Below are positions 13,689 through 18,196 of a stretch of DNA of 18,196 nt, piece by piece. How positions within the stretch are numbered: the first letter of the stretch is position 1; each line of letters starts with the position of its first letter. Position numbers and translations under genes: made by a program. Origin of the DNA: an uncultured Psychrobacillus sp. (GTDB lineage: Bacteria; Bacillota; Bacilli; Bacillales_A; Planococcaceae); assembly GCA_934234185.1 (NCBI GenBank), contig CAKQHO010000065.1:1-18196 (forward strand). The letters run 5' to 3'. The notes beneath the pieces were generated by a model that worked only from the letters and a program-made list of their open reading frames with translations, was not told where the DNA came from and made no database searches.

Positions 13689-15281
13689 ATGGTTAAGAAG
13701 AAAGCTGATAAGAAAGAACAGACGCTTGAAAATATATTATTCAACTGTCGCAATGCCCTACGTGGTGCGGGTAGTACCGAGAAAAACCGTGATGCTGTTA
13801 TCGGTTTGGTATTTATTAAGTTTGCAAGTGATAAATTCGAAAAACGAAGAGAAGAAATCAAAGAACAATATGGCGATGTGCCAGTTTTTTTGGATAAGAA
13901 GTCTTTCTACTTGGCTGAAAATGTATTTTATTTAGAACCACATACTCGGTGGTCATATCTTGTCAAAGAAGCGAGTTCAAATGATATTGCAGTCAAGATT
14001 GACACTGCTATGGCTGACATTGAAAAAGGTAATCCATCACTAGAAGGTGCATTATTATCAAACTTCTATACGAATTTGGGTGCTGATATTAGAACGCTGA
14101 AAAATTTAATCGATGAGATTAATAAAATAGACCCGAAAAAGTTCCATGAAGATGATTTAATAGGGCGTGTGTATGAGTATTTCTTACAAAGTTATGCTGT
14201 TTCAAGCTCAAAAGAAGACGGGGAGTTTTACACACCACCTTCAGCAGTTAAGCTGATTGCTGAGATGATTGAGCCTTATAGCGGGCGTGTGTATGACCCG
14301 GCATGTGGATCAGGGGGGATGTTTGTTCAATCTTTAAAGTTTGTTGAACTCCATCACGGTAACAAGCGAAATATATCAATCATTGGTCAAGAAAAAAATC
14401 CCGATACACGCCGTTTAGCTAAGATGAACCTTGCAATTCGTGGTATATCTTATGATTTGGGATCAAAACCTTACGGTGAAAGCTCTACTTTTACAGACGA
14501 TCAGCACAAGGACATGAAAGTAGATTACATTATGGCAAATCCGCCATTCAACTTGAAAGATTGGCGCGGGGATAACGAACTTTTGACTGATGCTCGCTGG
14601 TCAGGTTATGAAGTACCATCAAAATCTAATGCAAACTATGCTTGGATATTGCATATGTTATCTAAACTTGATGTGACGAATGGAGTCGCTGGTTTCTTGC
14701 TTGCTAATGGAGCATTAAATGCAGATGGTGTGGAATATGAAATTCGTAAAAAATTGCTTGAAAATGACAAAATTGAAGCAATTATTGTATTACCTCGTGA
14801 TATGTTTTACACGACCGACATCTCTGTTACGCTTTGGATTATGAATAACAACAAGAAATCGTCTGAGAAGAACGGACGTAAACTTCGTGACCGTCAAAAC
14901 GAAGTGCTTTTCTGTGATTTACGCCGTTGGGATGACCAAGTGGTACAATATGTGGTTGAAAAGGGTAAAAAGAAGAAAAAGACAGTTTTGACAGATAAAC
15001 AAATAGATAAGGTAAAGGAAATCTATCAATCGTGGCAAACAGGTAATGATTATGAAGATGTGCCAGAACTTTGTAAATCAGCAACACTTGAAGAAATACA
15101 AAAAGCAAACTACTCACTTGCGCCAAGTAAGTATGTTGAATTTATCGACCATGACTTAGAAATTGACTATGATAAAGAAATGGCTCGTATCCAAGCAGAA
15201 ATGAAAGATATCTTGAAAGCGGAAAAAGCTTCACAAACTAGTCTTGAAGAAGCGTTCAGGGAGATTGGCTATGAAATATAA
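13689..15281 (+). CDS. hsdM: Type I restriction-modification system, methyltransferase subunit HsdM
   Basis: HsdM transfers methyl from S-adenosylmethionine to adenine N6 in the sequence chosen by HsdS; two HsdM plus one HsdS make the methylase, and HsdR adds cleavage. At 530 aa it has typical length. An N-terminal helical HsdM_N region covers about 10-140. GEFYTPPSAVKLI precedes the SAM-binding motif I DPACGSGGMF (203-212). The catalytic motif IV NPPF is at 284-287 within NPPFNLKDW. All key residues are present. AAGGAG lies 8 bases before the ATG. Its end overlaps hsdS by 11 bases, so translation is coupled. GC is higher than in the two unknown operons, suggesting a separate origin. Confidence 0.96.
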   Translation: MVKKKADKKEQTLENILFNCRNALRGAGSTEKNRDAVIGLVFIKFASDKFEKRREEIKEQYGDVPVFLDKKSFYLAENVFYLEPHTRWSYLVKEASSNDIAVKIDTAMADIEKGNPSLEGALLSNFYTNLGADIRTLKNLIDEINKIDPKKFHEDDLIGRVYEYFLQSYAVSSSKEDGEFYTPPSAVKLIAEMIEPYSGRVYDPACGSGGMFVQSLKFVELHHGNKRNISIIGQEKNPDTRRLAKMNLAIRGISYDLGSKPYGESSTFTDDQHKDMKVDYIMANPPFNLKDWRGDNELLTDARWSGYEVPSKSNANYAWILHMLSKLDVTNGVAGFLLANGALNADGVEYEIRKKLLENDKIEAIIVLPRDMFYTTDISVTLWIMNNNKKSSEKNGRKLRDRQNEVLFCDLRRWDDQVVQYVVEKGKKKKKTVLTDKQIDKVKEIYQSWQTGNDYEDVPELCKSATLEEIQKANYSLAPSKYVEFIDHDLEIDYDKEMARIQAEMKDILKAEKASQTSLEEAFREIGYEI

Positions 15282-16389
15282 ATTGGGAGAGTTAATTACT
15301 CAATCAGATGACCGAAATAGTGATAACAAGTATACTCTTGATAATGTTAAAGGTATTTCCATTCAAAAAGTATTTATTGAAACTAAAGCTAAAATGGATG
15401 GTGTTTCACTAACTCCATATAAGTTAGTGAAGCCAGATTATTTTGCATACGTAACGGTTACCTCAAGAAATGGTGAAAAAATAACATTAGCATATAATGA
15501 TACTGAAGAAACCTATATTGTTTCTTCTTCTTATATTGTATTTAACGTTTCAAATTCTGAAGTACTGAATTCGGAATACTTGTTTATGTACTTCAATCGC
15601 CCAGAGTTTGATAGATTTTCTCGTTATAACTCATGGGGCTCTGCACGTGAAACTTTTTCTTGGGAAGCTATGTGTGATATTGAAATTGACTTACCACCAC
15701 TTGAAATTCAAGAAAAATATGTGGCAGTCTACAAATCTATGCTCGCCAATCAGCAAGTCTATGAAAAGGGACTTGAAGATTTGAAATTGGTATGTGATGC
15801 TGCGATGGATAAATTTAAGAAAACTCAACCTTATGTCGCTGTTGGAACTCTACTTAATGAAATAGATGAAAGTAACTCTGATAAGCAAATTACAGATGTA
15901 CAAGGAATAAATATCAATAAAGAGTTCATGCCTTCAAAATCATCTTCTTCTGACTTATCCAAGTATAAAGTTGTTAAACGCGGAAGATTTGCATATAGTG
16001 CTATGCAGACTGGACGGGATGAAACGATTCGTATTGCTTTATATAACAAAGAACAACCTGCAGTTGTTTCTCCAGCATATTCAGTACTTACTGCTAAAAA
16101 CGAAGTGCTACCTGAATATTTGATGATGTGGTTCAGTAGGGGGGAAAGCGACAGATATGGTTGGTTTATAAGTGATAGTAGTGTTCGCGCAAGTTTAGAT
16201 TTGCCAAGATTTTACGAGATTGAGATTCCCTTACCTAGCTTAGAGCTTCAAAAATCAATCGTTGAAATCTACAACGCCTATAGTATGCGTAAAGAAATTA
16301 ACGAAAAACTAAAACAACAAATTAAAGATATCTGTCCAATTCTAATCAATGGGGCTAACAAGGAGGCGAAAGAGTATGTCAAAGTTTGA
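15271..16389 (+). CDS. hsdS: Type I restriction-modification system, specificity subunit HsdS
   Basis: HsdS recognises a bipartite DNA target through two target-recognition domains separated by helical spacers. The 372 aa split into two similar halves (about 5-157 and 191-337). Each has a NSD-x-x-x-T/I start, a V/F-S-x-x-Y core and a closing block, IEIDLPPLEIQEKYVAVY in the first and IEIPLPSLELQKSIVEIY in the second. Helical spacers are at about 158-185 and 335-355. I chose the ATG at 15271, which has AGGGAGA upstream and overlaps the hsdM stop region. The longer in-frame start at 15244 would add nine residues lying inside hsdM. The short length and mutually similar halves are of interest for target symmetry. 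The gene overlaps hsdR by 14 bases. Confidence 0.94.
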   Translation: MKYKLGELITQSDDRNSDNKYTLDNVKGISIQKVFIETKAKMDGVSLTPYKLVKPDYFAYVTVTSRNGEKITLAYNDTEETYIVSSSYIVFNVSNSEVLNSEYLFMYFNRPEFDRFSRYNSWGSARETFSWEAMCDIEIDLPPLEIQEKYVAVYKSMLANQQVYEKGLEDLKLVCDAAMDKFKKTQPYVAVGTLLNEIDESNSDKQITDVQGININKEFMPSKSSSSDLSKYKVVKRGRFAYSAMQTGRDETIRIALYNKEQPAVVSPAYSVLTAKNEVLPEYLMMWFSRGESDRYGWFISDSSVRASLDLPRFYEIEIPLPSLELQKSIVEIYNAYSMRKEINEKLKQQIKDICPILINGANKEAKEYVKV

Positions 16390-18196
16390 TGAAGCCCAGC
16401 TTGAAAATGCTATTATTGAGCTATTTGAAAAAAATGGCTATGTGCATGTGAGCGGAAATACAATTCATCGAAAATATGATGAAGTAATTTTAGAAGATGA
16501 TCTTAATTCTTTCTTGAGATCAAAATATCCTGATTTAACTCAAAAAGAACTTGAAATTATTGCGAATAAACTCAAGTTTGTACCAACTACTCCGTTATAT
16601 ATAGGAAACCGGCAAGCTTTCTTTTTGGTGAATGAAGGATTTGACTTTGTGCGTGATGATGCAAATAAACAGCCTATTCATATTGATTTTCTCGATTTTG
16701 AAACCCCTCAAAATAATATTTTCAAGGTAGTTAATCAACTTACAGTTGTGGGAAATAGTGAACGACGTCCTGACATGCTGATTTTCGTGAATGGTATTCC
16801 AGTTGCTATTTTTGAGTTTAAGACGGCAATTAAGGATGACACAACCATCTACGATGCTTGGAAGCAAATCCATATTCGTTATAATCGAGAGATTCCTCTC
16901 TTAACTAAATATTGTTTCTTATCCGTGTTATCAGACGGAGCCAATACGAAAATGGGATCAATTTTCACTCCTTACGAATATTACTATTCTTGGAACAAAG
17001 CGAACGATAAAGAAAAAGTTTCGAATGGTATTTCAGCACTGCTTACGTTGATTAATGGTGCTTTTGCTAAAGATAGATTAATTGCAATTTTACAAGACTT
17101 TATCTACTATCCAGACTCTGATAAGAAAGAAAAAGCGATTGTCACACGCTATCCACAGTTCTTTGCTGCAAATAAAATGTTGGAAAACATCAAAGCACAC
17201 TTGAAACCTAATGGTGACGGTAAAGGTGGAACGTACTTTGGTGCCACGGGTTCTGGGAAGACCAACACTATGCTCTTCTTATCAAGACTATTAGCAACGC
17301 ATCATAGAGATACATTTAACTCACCTACAATAATTATTTTGGTTGACCGTGAAGACTTGAATAATCAGACAAGTGAACTATTTGAAGGGTCAAAACGCTA
17401 TCTCAAGGATAAAAAAGTCAAATCAATTGGTAGTCGAGCGGAACTCAAAGAAGAACTTCTAACAAATGAAAGTGGTGGCGTTTATATCACAACTATTCAG
17501 AAGTTCGAAGAAGAAACAGGCTTACTTTCAGAACGTAATAACATCATTTGTATTTCTGACGAAGCGCATCGCACACAAACTAACACAGGATCTAAACTCA
17601 AATATACAGATAAAGGTGTTGAAACATCTTACGGCTTTGCTAAGTACTTGCGTGATAGTTTTCCTAATGCCACATATGCAGGATTTACTGGTACTCCGAT
17701 CGATGAAACCATTCATGTATTTGGTGACATTGTCGATAGCTATACAATGAAAGAATCGACAGATGATGGGATTACAGTTCGTATATCATACGAACCACGC
17801 CTAGCACGCGTGATTACATCTGAAGCTCAAACTGCTGAAATTGATGATTATTATAGAAAAGTTGAGAATGAAGGTTCAAATCCAGAGCAAGTTGAAGCAA
17901 GCAAACGAGCAATGTCGAAGATGACCCAAATTTTAAGTCATCCTGATCGTATCAAGAAAGTTGCTAGTGATATTGCTATACACTATGAGAAAGTTGTCAG
18001 TGAAAAACCAGAAATTGTACAGAAAGCCATGATTGTTTGCTCAAATCGAGAGCATGCTTATAAGATTTATAACGAATTACAAAATATTCGACCAGAGTGG
18101 TTTGTACCTAAAAAGACAGAACGAGAAGATTTGAGCGGAGAAGAAATTGAAAAGCTAAAGGAATTATCTAAAGTTAATATTGTTGCAACTCGAGGC
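16376..18196 (+). CDS. hsdR: Type I restriction-modification system, restriction subunit HsdR (partial, runs off the window)
   Basis: HsdR is the translocase and endonuclease subunit that pulls DNA past the bound enzyme and cuts at a distance. The first 607 codons are present; family members are usually about 900-1100 aa. The nuclease PD-(D/E)xK motif is visible as Asp133 in RRPD and E147-F-K149 in IFEFKTA. The superfamily 2 motor follows with Walker A GATGSGKT (289-296), DEAH (395-398) in ISDEAHRTQ, and GFTGTPID as motif III. The start is ATG 16376 with AAGGAGG 9 bases upstream, inside the end of hsdS. The frame is open without interruption to the last base, so the gene appears intact in what is seen. 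The C-terminal part that binds HsdM/HsdS is outside. Confidence 0.95.
   Translation, partial: MSKFDEAQLENAIIELFEKNGYVHVSGNTIHRKYDEVILEDDLNSFLRSKYPDLTQKELEIIANKLKFVPTTPLYIGNRQAFFLVNEGFDFVRDDANKQPIHIDFLDFETPQNNIFKVVNQLTVVGNSERRPDMLIFVNGIPVAIFEFKTAIKDDTTIYDAWKQIHIRYNREIPLLTKYCFLSVLSDGANTKMGSIFTPYEYYYSWNKANDKEKVSNGISALLTLINGAFAKDRLIAILQDFIYYPDSDKKEKAIVTRYPQFFAANKMLENIKAHLKPNGDGKGGTYFGATGSGKTNTMLFLSRLLATHHRDTFNSPTIIILVDREDLNNQTSELFEGSKRYLKDKKVKSIGSRAELKEELLTNESGGVYITTIQKFEEETGLLSERNNIICISDEAHRTQTNTGSKLKYTDKGVETSYGFAKYLRDSFPNATYAGFTGTPIDETIHVFGDIVDSYTMKESTDDGITVRISYEPRLARVITSEAQTAEIDDYYRKVENEGSNPEQVEASKRAMSKMTQILSHPDRIKKVASDIAIHYEKVVSEKPEIVQKAMIVCSNREHAYKIYNELQNIRPEWFVPKKTEREDLSGEEIEKLKELSKVNIVATRG

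Noticed and set aside
17466..17750. 94-codon rightward frame within hsdR
   Set aside because: It is an alternate frame inside hsdR, whose DEAH and TGTP motifs cover the same bases.

Overview
The window looks like a chromosome segment from a low-to-moderate GC Gram-positive rod of the order Bacillales (Bacillaceae or Planococcaceae type). The left part carries the conserved Bacillus run secG, Est30-type carboxylesterase, rnr, smpB, ssrA in that order. It has strong AGGAGG ribosome binding sites, TTG and GTG starts, and a tmRNA whose encoded tag ends in AFAA. I cannot name the genus from this alone.

Layout. Positions 1-1633 hold a short AGTTGTAA repeat cluster, a terminator and a leftward membrane-protein gene of unknown function. 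Positions 1742-6327 hold the rightward translation and protein-export housekeeping block, ending in the tmRNA gene and its terminator. The tmRNA gene reads through its acceptor stem and discriminator A, but the CCA that usually follows is not encoded.

From 6234 onward the sequence is visibly more AT-rich and has island character. First come decayed small reading frames, then a two-gene operon (182-aa four-helix membrane protein with a coiled-coil tail; 435-aa acidic soluble protein), neither recognised. At 8979-9073 lies a diverged, ungapped copy of the last ~94 bases of the tmRNA gene (67 of 94 identical by hand count), followed 26 bases later by a terminator. The simplest reading is that 6234-9073 is an element inserted at the ssrA 3' end, with the displaced or vestigial end and its terminator at the right boundary. 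No integrase gene is visible.

Right of this is a collapsed IS21-family element (about 847 bp between recognisable ends, with istA and istB debris). A second two-gene operon follows: a 285-aa protein with two membrane segments and a 415-aa DGQHR-domain (DndB-like) protein. Next are a transposase scrap, a 1.26-kb stretch without convincing genes, and a compact hsdM-hsdS-hsdR type I restriction-modification operon with overlapping genes. hsdR runs off the right edge.

Functionally, the left block serves protein secretion, RNA decay and ribosome rescue (RNase R, SmpB and tmRNA work together in trans-translation). The right two thirds look like a defence-type accessory region built up at the ssrA integration hotspot. 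The best candidates for something undescribed are the two membrane-plus-cytosolic gene pairs (6979-8854 and 10313-12430). Their link to defence is inference from location and from the DGQHR domain, not shown by the sequence.
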